A stretch of 34,065 bases of DNA from Desulfovibrio sp. GTDB taxonomy: Bacteria; Desulfobacterota; Desulfovibrionia; Desulfovibrionales; Desulfovibrionaceae. Made by a program: the position numbers and the translations under genes. The stretch spans positions 1 to 34,065 of the forward strand of contig JAISMY010000011.1 of NCBI GenBank assembly GCA_031276485.1, in the 5' to 3' direction. Each line of letters starts with the position of its first letter. Within the stretch, counting starts at the first letter, position 1. This document shows positions 25,290 through 33,789 of this stretch, piece by piece. The notes beneath the pieces were generated by a model. That model had not been told where the DNA came from, did no database searches, and saw nothing but the letters and a program-made list of their open reading frames with translations.

Positions 25290-25916
25290 TTGGCCAAGTA
25301 TAACGATTCCAAGTGTCGCCTGTGCCGCCGCGAAGGGGTCAAGCTGATGATCAAGGGCGACCGTTGCCATACGGAAAAATGCGCTTTCGACCGTCGGCCC
25401 TACGCGCCCGGGCAACACGGCAGGGCGCGCAAGAAAGTTTCCGACTATGCCCTGCAACTGCGCGAAAAGCAAAAAGTGCGCCGCATTTACGGGGTGCTGG
25501 AACGCCAGTTCCATACCTATTTCACCAAGGCGGACTCGGCCAAGGGCATTACCGGGCACAACCTGCTCATCAGCCTTGAACGCCGCCTGGACAACGTCGT
25601 GTACCGCCTGGGCTTTGCCTCCTCGCGCCAGCAGGCGCGGCAGCTCGTGCGCCACGGTCTGTTCACGCTCAACGGGCGCAAGGTGAACATCCCCTCCATC
25701 CTGGTAAGGTCCGGCGACGTGCTGGAAGTGCCGGAAAAAAAGCGCAAGACGGAAGCGTTGGCGCACGCGCCGCAGGCCATAGCGCGCAGAGGGCTGCCGG
25801 GCTGGCTCGAAATCGACGGCCCGGCTTTTCGCGGCACGGTCAAGGCCCTTCCACAGCGGGACGACATCCAGACCCCGATCAATGAAGACCTTATTGTCGA
25901 ACTTTACTCCAAGTAA
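25290..25916 (+). CDS. rpsD: 30S ribosomal protein S4, zinc-binding type
   Basis: uS4, 208 residues, a primary 16S rRNA binder at the 5' domain; represses the alpha operon in some bacteria. Starts at TTG 25290, fixed by AAGGAGG six bases upstream and by the family N-terminus [18 protein letters not shown]. The CxxC plus a later cysteine pair (GDRCHTEKC) form the zinc-containing variant. The S4 RNA-binding domain reads [25 protein letters not shown] and [16 protein letters not shown]-terminal [13 protein letters not shown] is normal. Confidence 0.96.
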   Translation: MAKYNDSKCRLCRREGVKLMIKGDRCHTEKCAFDRRPYAPGQHGRARKKVSDYALQLREKQKVRRIYGVLERQFHTYFTKADSAKGITGHNLLISLERRLDNVVYRLGFASSRQQARQLVRHGLFTLNGRKVNIPSILVRSGDVLEVPEKKRKTEALAHAPQAIARRGLPGWLEIDGPAFRGTVKALPQRDDIQTPINEDLIVELYSK

Positions 25917-25945
25917 AGGCCGTATCCCGGCCGGCGGGGACGCAT

Positions 25946-26989
25946 ATGATTTTTAAACAGGGCGAGAGGATGATCAATTCGCGCAACTGGTCGGAGCTGG
26001 TCAAACCCGAGCAGGTAACGCGGACGGGAGACTCGTCGGATTCCATGTACGGGCGTTTCGTTTGCGAACCCCTGGAGCGCGGCTACGGCACCACCATAGG
26101 CAACGCGTTGCGGCGCGTTCTGCTTTCCTCCCTGCAGGGAGCCGCTTTTGTGGCCGTGAAAATCCGCGGGGTGCAGCATGAATTCACCACCATACCCGGC
26201 GTGCTGGAAGACGTTACGGACATCATCCTGAACATCAAACAGGTCCGCATGGCCATGGACACGGACGAAGCGCAGCGCGTCCTGCTCAAGGCCGCCAAAG
26301 TCGGGCCGGTAACCGCGGCGAACCTGGAATGCACGCACCACATTATTGTCCTCAATCCGGAACAGCACCTGTTCACCATTACCGATCCCGGGGAAGTGGA
26401 ATTTGAACTGGAAGCCAGGATGGGCAAAGGGTATGTGCCCGCCGAAATGCACGAGGGCATCGGCGAGGAAATCGGCCTCATCGCCCTGGATGCCGGTTAC
26501 GCGCCGGTGCGCAAGGTTTCCTACACCGTTGAGCAGGCCCGCGTCGGCCAGATGACCGACTACGACCGTCTTATCCTTGAAGTCTGGACAGACGGCTCGC
26601 TCAGTCCTGATGACGCTCTTGCTTACAGCGCCAAGATTTTGAAGGATCAACTCACGGTCTTCATCAATTTCGACGAGCGCATTTCCGGGGAACCACCGGA
26701 CGACGGCTCCGGCGGCGGGGAACTGAACGAGAACCTGTTCAAGTCCATTGACGAACTCGAACTCTCCGTACGCGCCACCAATTGTCTGAAATCGGCCAAT
26801 ATCGTGCTGGTCGGGGAAATCGTCCAGCGCCACGAAAACGATATGCTCAAGACCAAGAACTTCGGCAAAAAATCTCTGGACGAAATCAAAAAGGTGCTGG
26901 CGGACATGGGCCTTGATTTCGACATGAAAGTGGACAATTTTGAGAAAAAATACCAGGAATGGCTAAGGAAACAGCAAAATGAGGCATAG
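25946..26989 (+). CDS. rpoA: RNA polymerase subunit alpha
   Basis: 347 residues. The N-terminal domain (dimerisation and assembly with beta and beta') holds [20 protein letters not shown] and [16 protein letters not shown]; the flexible linker reads [15 protein letters not shown]; the C-terminal domain, which binds UP elements and activators, holds the DNA-contact region [20 protein letters not shown] and [20 protein letters not shown]-rich site precedes ATG 25946. Its last 11 bases overlap the start of rplQ. Confidence 0.98.
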   Translation: MIFKQGERMINSRNWSELVKPEQVTRTGDSSDSMYGRFVCEPLERGYGTTIGNALRRVLLSSLQGAAFVAVKIRGVQHEFTTIPGVLEDVTDIILNIKQVRMAMDTDEAQRVLLKAAKVGPVTAANLECTHHIIVLNPEQHLFTITDPGEVEFELEARMGKGYVPAEMHEGIGEEIGLIALDAGYAPVRKVSYTVEQARVGQMTDYDRLILEVWTDGSLSPDDALAYSAKILKDQLTVFINFDERISGEPPDDGSGGGELNENLFKSIDELELSVRATNCLKSANIVLVGEIVQRHENDMLKTKNFGKKSLDEIKKVLADMGLDFDMKVDNFEKKYQEWLRKQQNEA

Positions 26990-27404
26990 AAAGTCCGGAC
27001 GCAAGCTCGGCAGAAACCCTGCCCACCGCAAGGCTCTTCTCCGCAATCTGGCCAAGGCGCTGATCGTGAGCAGCCGCATCACCACTACTGAAGCCAAGGC
27101 CAAGGATCTGCGCGGCGTTGTGGAGCCGCTGATTACCCTGGCCCTGAAAAACGACCTGCATGCCCGCCGGCAGGCCTATCGGGTACTCGGCAATCACCGT
27201 CTGGTGCAGAGGCTCTTTGACGACTTCGGCCCTCTGTTCAGCGCGGGGGGCGGCGGATATACGCGCGTCGTCAAGCTGCCCTTGCCGCGCAAGGGCGATG
27301 CCGCGCCCCTGGCCATCATCGAATTCACGCGCAAGCCGGAGGTCATATCCCTCAGCGAGGGAAAAAAGCCCGTCCCCGCGGCGGAAGATGCCTCCGAATC
27401 CTGA
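26979..27404 (+). CDS. rplQ: 50S ribosomal protein L17
   Basis: bL17, 141 residues, near the tunnel exit. The N-terminal [20 protein letters not shown] followed by [25 protein letters not shown] is diagnostic; the C-terminal part [27 protein letters not shown] is intact, with a short extra tail. ATG 26979 overlaps rpoA by 11 bases. Last ribosomal gene of the cluster; a diguanylate cyclase frame begins within its final 17 bases and no terminator lies between. Confidence 0.97.
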   Translation: MRHRKSGRKLGRNPAHRKALLRNLAKALIVSSRITTTEAKAKDLRGVVEPLITLALKNDLHARRQAYRVLGNHRLVQRLFDDFGPLFSAGGGGYTRVVKLPLPRKGDAAPLAIIEFTRKPEVISLSEGKKPVPAAEDASES

Positions 27405-28428
27405 CGGCGCAGCGCCGCCGCATCCGTATGTCGTCCCGCAGCCGGGAGATAAAACGCTTCCGGATCCCGCCGGCCTTTGCCTTGCCCGCCAGGATTCCGA
27501 TGAGGATTGGCGGAAGATGGAACTCGGTCGAGCCTATACCGTCCTGACCGCGGACGGCGAGGAAGCCGCCCGCGCGCAACTGTATCGCCTGCTGGCCCCG
27601 GAGTGCGAAGTTCTCACGGCAGCTTCCGTCGATGAGGCCCTGTCGCACTTTTCCGACGGCAGGCCGGATATTGTTCTGCTGGATGCGGACCTTGTCGGCG
27701 GCAAGTTCAGCGAGGTTCGGGCCCTGCTTCAGGACAGAGCCGGCGGCCGCGCCCTCCCCATCATCATCATGGCCGGGCCTGAGGCCGGCAACGCCGTAGA
27801 GCACTGCCTGCTGCACGGCGCGGCGGATTGCCTTGAAAAACCTTTGAGAAACGCCGTTGTCAAGGCGAGGGTCAAGACCCATATTCAAATTGCGCGACAG
27901 ATGCGCCTGATTCAAAAACTCGGCTTTATCGACTCCCTCACGAATATTCCCAACCGGCGCAGCTTTGATGAGCATATGAACAAGGAATGGCGGCGCGCCG
28001 TCCGCGAAAAAAAGCCCATATCCTTTTTGATGATCGATCTTGACAACTTCAAGAGCTACAATGACACCCACGGGCACCTGCAAGGGGACGAGATGCTCAA
28101 GGCCGCCGCAAAAATCTTCGCCGATGCGGCCAGGCGGCCGGGCGATCTCGCCGCCCGGATCGGCGGCGAGGAATTCGGAATCATCCTTCCGGATACGGAT
28201 ATGCAGGGCGCCAGGAACATCGCCGAAAACATCCGCAAGGCCGCGGAGAGAGGGCGCGTCATTGTGCCCGGCTCAAAGCAGGCGCACGCCGTGACCGTCA
28301 GTATCGGCATTGCTTCCGGTACGCCTGCGGAAGGAGCCGTATTGCGGGAATTCATCGCCAAGGCGGACGCTTTCCTCTATGTCGCCAAGCGGGCGGGCAG
28401 AAACAGGGTGTGCCCCGGTATCCTTTGA
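27388..28428 (+). CDS. REC-GGDEF diguanylate cyclase response regulator
   Basis: 346 residues: a disordered Pro-rich start (1-43), a receiver domain (about 46-165) with phosphoacceptor D99 in LLDADL and K151 in EKPL, and a GGDEF domain (about 180-343) that makes cyclic di-GMP from GTP. The active-site loop is GGEEF (259-263), metal ligand D217 is in MIDLDN, and an inhibitory I-site RPGD (250-253) lies five residues before the loop, so activity and feedback inhibition are expected. The first acidic cluster of REC reads ADGEE, slightly degenerate. ATG 27388 overlaps rplQ by 17 bases; ATG 27517 is an alternative that keeps both domains. No histidine kinase is nearby. Downstream, CCGCCG/CGGCGG forms a weak hairpin without a T run. 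Confidence 0.9.
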   Translation: MPPNPDGAAPPHPYVVPQPGDKTLPDPAGLCLARQDSDEDWRKMELGRAYTVLTADGEEAARAQLYRLLAPECEVLTAASVDEALSHFSDGRPDIVLLDADLVGGKFSEVRALLQDRAGGRALPIIIMAGPEAGNAVEHCLLHGAADCLEKPLRNAVVKARVKTHIQIARQMRLIQKLGFIDSLTNIPNRRSFDEHMNKEWRRAVREKKPISFLMIDLDNFKSYNDTHGHLQGDEMLKAAAKIFADAARRPGDLAARIGGEEFGIILPDTDMQGARNIAENIRKAAERGRVIVPGSKQAHAVTVSIGIASGTPAEGAVLREFIAKADAFLYVAKRAGRNRVCPGIL

Positions 28429-28545
28429 TCCCGCGCCGGCGCGTAGCGGACCCGCCGATACGCCGGCGGAATGAGTGCTGCCGAGTTGCAATCAATACAG
28501 TGTGCATGCGATGAAATATGCATCGTATTATACTGATACATTTAG

Positions 28546-28699
28546 GGAAACGCTGATTAAATGCGGAAAAGGCAAAAGACGTCAAAGATGGATTCTTCGC
28601 CTTCGCTTCGCTGCGGCTCAGAATGACCATGCTTTTGTCATTCTGAGCGCAGCGAAGAATCCATCCCCATGCCTTTCAAAAGAATAAAGCAGCGTTTCC
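28546..28699 (+). mobile_element. MITE-like palindromic element, copy B
   Basis: About 154 bp with ends GGAAACGCTGATTAA and GCAGCGTTTCC, nearly identical to the reverse complement of copy A (9213-9367). The internal hairpin has 13-base outer arms GATGGATTCTTCG (28587-28599) and CGAAGAATCCATC (28653-28665) and an inner CAGAATGA/TCATTCTG arm. It lies between the diguanylate cyclase and the M16 peptidase gene; the A/T-rich sequence just past its right end (TATTTTTATAAAATAA) could serve as a -10 region for the next operon. Core hairpins of this look are, in my memory, common in many bacterial genomes. 28429-28545 shows nothing else. Confidence 0.75.
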
Positions 28700-28819
28700 T
28701 CAGCATATTTTTATAAAATAACTGCCTGTTGCCGCCGGCTTGGCATGAAGTCCGCCCGCGTCCCGATCCGGCGCGGCAACCGTCCGGCGGTTATCAAAAC
28801 TTCCTTTACGGGAGAGCCT

Positions 28820-31570
28820 ATGCGTTTATTCATCCACGTTACAGCGGGGTTGCTTATGACTGTATGCGCGGCTGTTTCGGCGGCGGCGCCGCCGCCGTCC
28901 CTGCCTGACGAGGCGCGTCCCGCGGCGCGTCCGGCGGAAGACGCCTCGGCCGCAAGCGCGCGTCCTCTGCGCCGCCTGGCCAACGGTCTGACGGTTCTGG
29001 TGCTGCCGGACCGGCGTTTCCCCCTGGTCTCCATGCGCCTTTATGTGCATGCCGGATCAGCCTACGAACAGCCCGAAGAGGCGGGCATCAGCCACATGCT
29101 GGAGCACATGGTTTTCAAGGGTACGGAAAAACGTCCGCGCGGACAGGCCGCGGCGGATGTCGAAAAAAGCGGCGGCTACCTCAACGCGGCCACCAGCTTC
29201 GACTATACCGTCTATATCACGGATATGACGCGCGAACACTGGAAAACAGGCCTGGACGTGCTCCGGGACATGGCCTTTCATCCCTCGCTGGACCCCGCGG
29301 AACTTGCGGCGGAAAAAGAAGTGGTCATTGCGGAACTCAAACGCGGCGAAGATGACCCCGGCCGGCGCCTGTTCCGCATGACGCAGCAGGAAGCCCTGCG
29401 CGGCACGCCCTACGAACAGCCGATTATCGGCTTCGAGTCGACGGTGCGCGCCCTGAGCGCGGAAAAAATACGCGCCTACATAGACAGGCTGTACCAACCC
29501 CAAGCCATGCTCCTGGTACTCTGCGGGGACGTGGACGCAGACGAGGCCTTTGCCGAGGCGGACAAGTTGTTCGGCGGACTGGGCAACAGCCGCGGCGTCA
29601 CCCCGCCTGCGCCGGTTCGCGGAGCCGCGCCTCCGCCTTTCGGCATCACCCTGGAAGAAGGCCCCTGGAACAAGGTCTACCTCTCCCTGGCCCTGCCCGC
29701 GCCCGGCACGGGCGATGTCCGCTCTCCGCGCCTGGATGTGCTGGCCTACATCCTGGGCGGCGATGCCGGATCCCGTCTGCCCAGGCTGCTGAAATACGAA
29801 AAACGCCTTGCCGATGCGGTTTCGGTCTCTTCCTACAGTTTTGAACGTCTGGGGATGCTCTACCTTCACGCCGTTCTCGACGAGGACAAGCTGGAACGCT
29901 TCTGGAAAGAATTGTGCCGCGAACTGGCCGTGACCGGCAAAAACGGTTTTACCGACGCAGAACTGGCTCGGGCCGTGCTGAATCTTGAGGACGAACTCTA
30001 CCGGTCACGGGAAACCTTGGGCGGATACGCCTCAAAGCTCGGCTATTTCACCTTTTTCGACCGGGGAGAGCAGGGCGAGGCCAACTATCTGCGCACCTTG
30101 CGCGAAACGACCCCGGCCATGCTGACCGAAGCCGCGCGCGAATTTCTGAACCCCGAGCTGCTGCGCGCGGCCCTGCTCATTCCTGAAAGCAACCCGGCCG
30201 GTAAACCCGAAAGCGGCGCATCAGGCAAAAACGCCGGAGAAATCTCCGCAGGACGCGTCGAAGCTTGGAAAACCCGCCTGGCTGCCGCCGTGAAAAGCGC
30301 CTGGCCGGCTCCGGCCGGGGCGGCGAAAAAAGGCGCCGCGGTTGAACAGCCGGACGCCGGCGCAACGGAAGTGCTGGATCTGGGCAAAGGACGCACCCTG
30401 GTGCTGCTTCCCGACCGAACCATGCCCTACGCGGCCGTCAACATGCTGTTCAGCGGCGGCGATGCCCTGCCGGACGAAAAGGACCAGGGGCTTGCGGCCT
30501 TCACCGCAGGTCTGCTGACTAAAGGCACCAAGCGTCTGAACGCCGTGGAAGTGGAAGATTTCCTGGCCGACCGGGCGGCGACTTTTTCCGCCTCAAGCGG
30601 ACGGCGCAGCTTTTCCCTGCATCTGGAAAGCCCGGCCCGTTTTACGGAAGACATGTTCGGTCTGCTTTCGGAGACCCTGGTCACCCCGGCCATGAAGGAA
30701 GACGAGGCGGCGCGGGTGCGCGAAAACCAGATCGCCGCCGTCGTCATGCGTGAGGATATGCCCACGAGTCTGGCCTTTCGCCGCATGTTCCCGTTTTTTT
30801 TCAAAAAGCATCCCTACGGCCGGCTGCAGTTGGGTGAAAAGGAACGCATCGCGGCGTTCAAGGCCAGGGACGCAAGGGAATTCTGGCGTAAACAGACCCT
30901 GCGGCCCTGGACGCTGTCGGTCTGCGGCACCTTCGAGCGCGCGCAGATCATCGCCGCCGCGCAAAAGCTCCCCGTGCCTGCGGCCGAGGAACACAGCGTC
31001 CCGACCCCGGTCTGGGGCGCGGAAAAGACCCTCGTCCTGCGGTTGCCGGAGCGCAACCAGGCGCATTTGTTCATGGTTTTTCCAACTTCCGGGCGCGGAG
31101 CGGAAGACGAAGCCGGGCTGGATTTGCTGGAGAACATCCTGAGCGGGCAAAGCGGGCTGCTTTTCCGCGACCTGCGCGACGCGCAGGGTCTGGGGTACAC
31201 GGTTACGGCCATGGGCTGGAAAGCGGAAAAAACCGGGGCGCTGATCTTTTACATCGGCACCGATCCGAAGACCCTGGAGCGTTGTCGAGAAGGCTTCCGC
31301 AAAATAGCTGCCGACCTGCGCGACAATCTTCTGCCCGAGGCCGAGATTGAACGCGGCAAAAACCTCACGGCCGGCGATTATTACCGGAGCCGGCAAAGTC
31401 TGGACGCCCGCGGGGCCGAGGCGGCGGCCCTGGTTTCCCTGCGACTGCCGCCCGATTATGCCCGCAGACTGGTGGAGCGGAGCGCAACCGTGACGGCTGA
31501 AGAGCTGCGCGAACTGGCCCGCCGATACCTTGACCCCGAACGAGCCTACCTTGTCGAGGTTCTGCCGTAA
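28820..31570 (+). CDS. Periplasmic M16-family zinc metallopeptidase (two-domain)
   Basis: 916 residues. A signal peptide is clear (MRLFIHVTAGLLMTVCAAVSAAA), so it is exported. The N-terminal M16 domain has the inverted zinc motif HMLEH (H92, E95, H96) with the third ligand probably E172 in VVIAELKR. The second M16 domain (after about residue 540, starting near LVLLPDRTMPYAAVNMLF) lacks HxxEH, the usual state in the pitrilysin/processing-peptidase type where one half is catalytic. A low-complexity Ala/Lys linker (about 455-520) joins them. Substrate unknown; small periplasmic peptides are likely from the family. ATG 28820 follows GGGAGAG; ATG at 28745 would add 25 residues ahead of the signal peptide. 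ftsE starts directly after its stop. Confidence 0.92.
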   Translation: MRLFIHVTAGLLMTVCAAVSAAAPPPSLPDEARPAARPAEDASAASARPLRRLANGLTVLVLPDRRFPLVSMRLYVHAGSAYEQPEEAGISHMLEHMVFKGTEKRPRGQAAADVEKSGGYLNAATSFDYTVYITDMTREHWKTGLDVLRDMAFHPSLDPAELAAEKEVVIAELKRGEDDPGRRLFRMTQQEALRGTPYEQPIIGFESTVRALSAEKIRAYIDRLYQPQAMLLVLCGDVDADEAFAEADKLFGGLGNSRGVTPPAPVRGAAPPPFGITLEEGPWNKVYLSLALPAPGTGDVRSPRLDVLAYILGGDAGSRLPRLLKYEKRLADAVSVSSYSFERLGMLYLHAVLDEDKLERFWKELCRELAVTGKNGFTDAELARAVLNLEDELYRSRETLGGYASKLGYFTFFDRGEQGEANYLRTLRETTPAMLTEAAREFLNPELLRAALLIPESNPAGKPESGASGKNAGEISAGRVEAWKTRLAAAVKSAWPAPAGAAKKGAAVEQPDAGATEVLDLGKGRTLVLLPDRTMPYAAVNMLFSGGDALPDEKDQGLAAFTAGLLTKGTKRLNAVEVEDFLADRAATFSASSGRRSFSLHLESPARFTEDMFGLLSETLVTPAMKEDEAARVRENQIAAVVMREDMPTSLAFRRMFPFFFKKHPYGRLQLGEKERIAAFKARDAREFWRKQTLRPWTLSVCGTFERAQIIAAAQKLPVPAAEEHSVPTPVWGAEKTLVLRLPERNQAHLFMVFPTSGRGAEDEAGLDLLENILSGQSGLLFRDLRDAQGLGYTVTAMGWKAEKTGALIFYIGTDPKTLERCREGFRKIAADLRDNLLPEAEIERGKNLTAGDYYRSRQSLDARGAEAAALVSLRLPPDYARRLVERSATVTAEELRELARRYLDPERAYLVEVLP

Positions 31571-32425
31571 ATGATCCGTGTGCGCCGTCTCTCCCACAGC
31601 TTCGGCGCCGACCCTGTGCTGAAGGATGTGAGCTTTTCCCTGGAAAAGGGCGACTTTGTTTTTCTGTCCGGACCGTCCGGAGCGGGCAAGACCACGCTGC
31701 TGCGCATCCTGTACGCGGCCCTGCCGCTGCAGGCGGGCGAGGTCACCGTCGCAGGCATCAACCTGAGCAGGCTTCCGGCCTCACGCGTCCCTCTGCTGCG
31801 CAGGCAGGTGGGCGTGGTCTTTCAGGATTTCAAAGTACTGCCCCGGCGCAGCGTGGAGCAGAACATCGCTCTTCCTCTGGAGATCCGCGGTCTGGCTCCC
31901 AAACACATTGCGCGCCGGGTCATGGCCGTCAGCCGCGCCCTGGGCCTGCAGGACCGCATCCGCCTCAAATGCGGCGAGCTTTCGGGGGGGGAACAGCAAC
32001 GCGTGGCCATTGCCAGGGCCTTTGTGGTCAACCCCAAAGTGCTGCTGGCCGATGAACCGACGGGCAATTTGGACCGGGAACTTGCCTACCGGCTTATGGA
32101 ACTTTTCAAGCAATTTCAGGCCTACGGGGCGACCGTGCTGTTTGCGACGCACAGCGAGGACCTCATGCGCCGGCATCCGGGCGCCTACTTCATGCGTCTG
32201 GAAAAAGGCCGGATCACGGCCGCCGATTGGCCCGGCGCCGGCGTCTTCACAGGCGGGGCAGAGCGCATCGCCGGCAGAGATGCCGGGGGTCGGACCGCCC
32301 GCCTGTACCCGGCCGGGCGGCCGGGCCGGGCCGGGCCGGCCTTTCCGGACGAGCGCCTGCCGCCGGACGGATCTTTGTCCGCGGACGAGCGCCTGCTTCC
32401 GGATCTCCCCCGGCAGCGACGATGA
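31571..32425 (+). CDS. ftsE: FtsE, division ABC transporter ATPase, with C-terminal tail
   Basis: Cytoplasmic ATPase of the FtsEX complex, which controls cell-wall hydrolases at the septum. Walker A GPSGAGKT (34-41), Q-loop at Q85 (VFQDFKVL), signature LSGGEQQR (137-144), Walker B VLLADEP (157-163), and switch H194. FtsE is normally about 220-230 residues; here a 60-residue tail rich in Gly, Pro, Arg follows residue 219. The tail holds a 12-residue repeat, DERLPPDGSLSA then DERLLPDL, from a 15-base direct repeat 36 bases apart (32346 and 32382). ATG 31571 lies directly against the M16 stop; the stop overlaps the ftsX start (ATGA). Confidence 0.93.
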   Translation: MIRVRRLSHSFGADPVLKDVSFSLEKGDFVFLSGPSGAGKTTLLRILYAALPLQAGEVTVAGINLSRLPASRVPLLRRQVGVVFQDFKVLPRRSVEQNIALPLEIRGLAPKHIARRVMAVSRALGLQDRIRLKCGELSGGEQQRVAIARAFVVNPKVLLADEPTGNLDRELAYRLMELFKQFQAYGATVLFATHSEDLMRRHPGAYFMRLEKGRITAADWPGAGVFTGGAERIAGRDAGGRTARLYPAGRPGRAGPAFPDERLPPDGSLSADERLLPDLPRQRR

Positions 32426-33312
32426 AGCGCATCATCCTGCGTCTCATAGGGCGGGGCATCGCCGACCTGGCCCTGGACCCGGCGGGCACGGTGGGGGCAC
32501 TGTGCGCCGTCACCCTGACCTCGTTCCTGGCCGGGCTGTTTTTCATGCTCCTGACTACCCTGGACATCCGGCTCAGCACGGCGCGGGGCGAAAGCATCTT
32601 TCAAATATACTGGCGGGAAGGCGTGAATATGGAGCTGGTGCGCCGGCAATGGCAGGAATATGTGCATCTGCCCGGTTTTCGTTCCGTCAGAACCTATACC
32701 CCGGAGCAGGCACTGGAGGAACTCGGCCGGCGCATAGGGCGCGCCGGGGGCGAGCTGGACAAGTCCTTTCCTTTCCTGGCGGTCAACGCTCCGTTGCCCG
32801 CCACGGCGCTGGTGGCCCTGAGCCCGACCGGCCCCGACCCGGAACGGTGGTTTGAGGAAACCCTGACCTATTTCCGCACCCAGCACGGGGTGGCGCGCGT
32901 GACGGCCGCGCCGCTGCAGGACGAGTTCGCGCGGGCCTGGAAGCGGGTCGGCAACTATGTGCTGTGGCCCGCCGCGGTGTTGCTGTTGCTGGCGCAGGCG
33001 TTGAGCGTGGGCAATACCGTGCGTCTGGCGGTGCGCGCCAAGGAACACGAAATCGAAATCCTGCAGTTGGCCGGGGCCTGCAACTGGTATATACGCCTGC
33101 CCCTGGCGGCGGGAAGCGCGGCTCTGGGACTGGCCGGCGGGCTGTGTTCCCTGGCGCTGCTTCTGCTGCTTCAGGACCGGCTCGGCGAGGCGTTGAACTT
33201 CCCGCCTCTGTCCCTGCGGCTGCATTTTCCCTCGGCACGGATAGTCGCGGCCTTGCTGCTCACCCAGGCGCTTACCTCCGCCCTGGCCGGAATTCTGGCC
33301 GTCCGGAAGTGA
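32422..33312 (+). CDS. ftsX: FtsX, division ABC transporter permease
   Basis: 296-residue inner-membrane partner of FtsE. Four membrane segments: one near residues 22-46 (TVGALCAVTLTSFLAGLFFM), then a periplasmic domain (about 47-170) that in other bacteria binds peptidoglycan hydrolase activators, and three C-terminal segments (WPAAVLLLLAQALSVGN, GSAALGLAGGLCSLALLLLL, AALLLTQALTSALAG). The cytoplasmic loop RAKEHEIEILQLAGACNWYIR is the FtsE coupling region. ATG 32422 overlaps ftsE by four bases; the longer frame from 32227 is a shadow of the ftsE tail. A GCGCG/CGCGC hairpin just after the stop may end the operon. Confidence 0.92.
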   Translation: MKRIILRLIGRGIADLALDPAGTVGALCAVTLTSFLAGLFFMLLTTLDIRLSTARGESIFQIYWREGVNMELVRRQWQEYVHLPGFRSVRTYTPEQALEELGRRIGRAGGELDKSFPFLAVNAPLPATALVALSPTGPDPERWFEETLTYFRTQHGVARVTAAPLQDEFARAWKRVGNYVLWPAAVLLLLAQALSVGNTVRLAVRAKEHEIEILQLAGACNWYIRLPLAAGSAALGLAGGLCSLALLLLLQDRLGEALNFPPLSLRLHFPSARIVAALLLTQALTSALAGILAVRK

Positions 33313-33473
33313 GGCGCGAGCCGCGCTTGCCGTACGCTTCAGGATCGCCCATGCCTGCGGAGGGGAGCGTAGCCCGAGTTTAACAAAATTGAAGAAAAAA
33401 TTAATAATTTCAGCATTTTGTATTTTTGTATGGCACAACAGTTTTTATAGCTTAATTAATTAAAATCGGTAAA

Positions 33474-33492
33474 CCCCCGGCTCTGCCGGGGG
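33474..33492. repeat. GC-rich palindromic hairpin element
   Basis: CCCCCGGC, loop TCT, GCCGGGGG: eight perfect pairs. Same design as the hairpins at 1591, 9177 and 33712. Downstream of ftsX by 160 bases and beyond an AT-rich block. Confidence 0.6.
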
Positions 33493-33711
33493 ACTCACAA
33501 AGTTTGACTTTTCCAGAAGGGACGGCGTCATTTGCATCATCGACTCCCGAGATTGCCCTTGAACAGTGGCGTAGGCACAACTTGGGACATTCCATCGCAA
33601 AAGGCATTTGCGCGACATCGGCGGGCAGCAACAGGGAATTACCGCCAGCCCGCAGATTGAGCTGTCTTCTGCCTTTTGTCTTTGCCGCTTTGAGCGGCTA
33701 ATGCTATCTCA

Positions 33712-33733
33712 AGCCTCCGGCTTTGCCGGGGCT
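33712..33733. repeat. GC-rich palindromic hairpin element with bulged T
   Basis: AGCC-T-CCGGC, loop TTT, GCCGG-GGCT: nine pairs and one bulged T at the same place as in the element at 9177-9204, with different outer bases that still pair, which argues that the structure matters. Confidence 0.6.
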
Positions 33734-33789
33734 ACATGACTTGTAAGCTGTGGAAAACAACATGCTGCGCTTTTCAAGCAGATTCAATG

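Larger units (their letters stand above)
33313..33789. other. Gene-free accessory interval with AT-rich block and hairpins
   Basis: No gene is supported. 33378-33470 is markedly AT-rich (TTAATTAATTAAAAT) in a GC-rich neighbourhood. Two hairpins of the GGC-TTT-GCC type follow: CCCCCGGC/GCCGGGGG at 33474-33492 and AGCC-T-CCGGC/GCCGG-GGCT at 33712-33733; another, GCCGCT/AGCGGC, lies near 33684-33699. A 65-codon open frame (33504-33701) starts at TTG and has no recognisable features. Confidence 0.4.

Noticed and set aside
33504-33701. 65-codon open frame downstream of ftsX
   Set aside because: TTG start, no clear ribosome-binding site, no recognised motif and no coding-like pattern.
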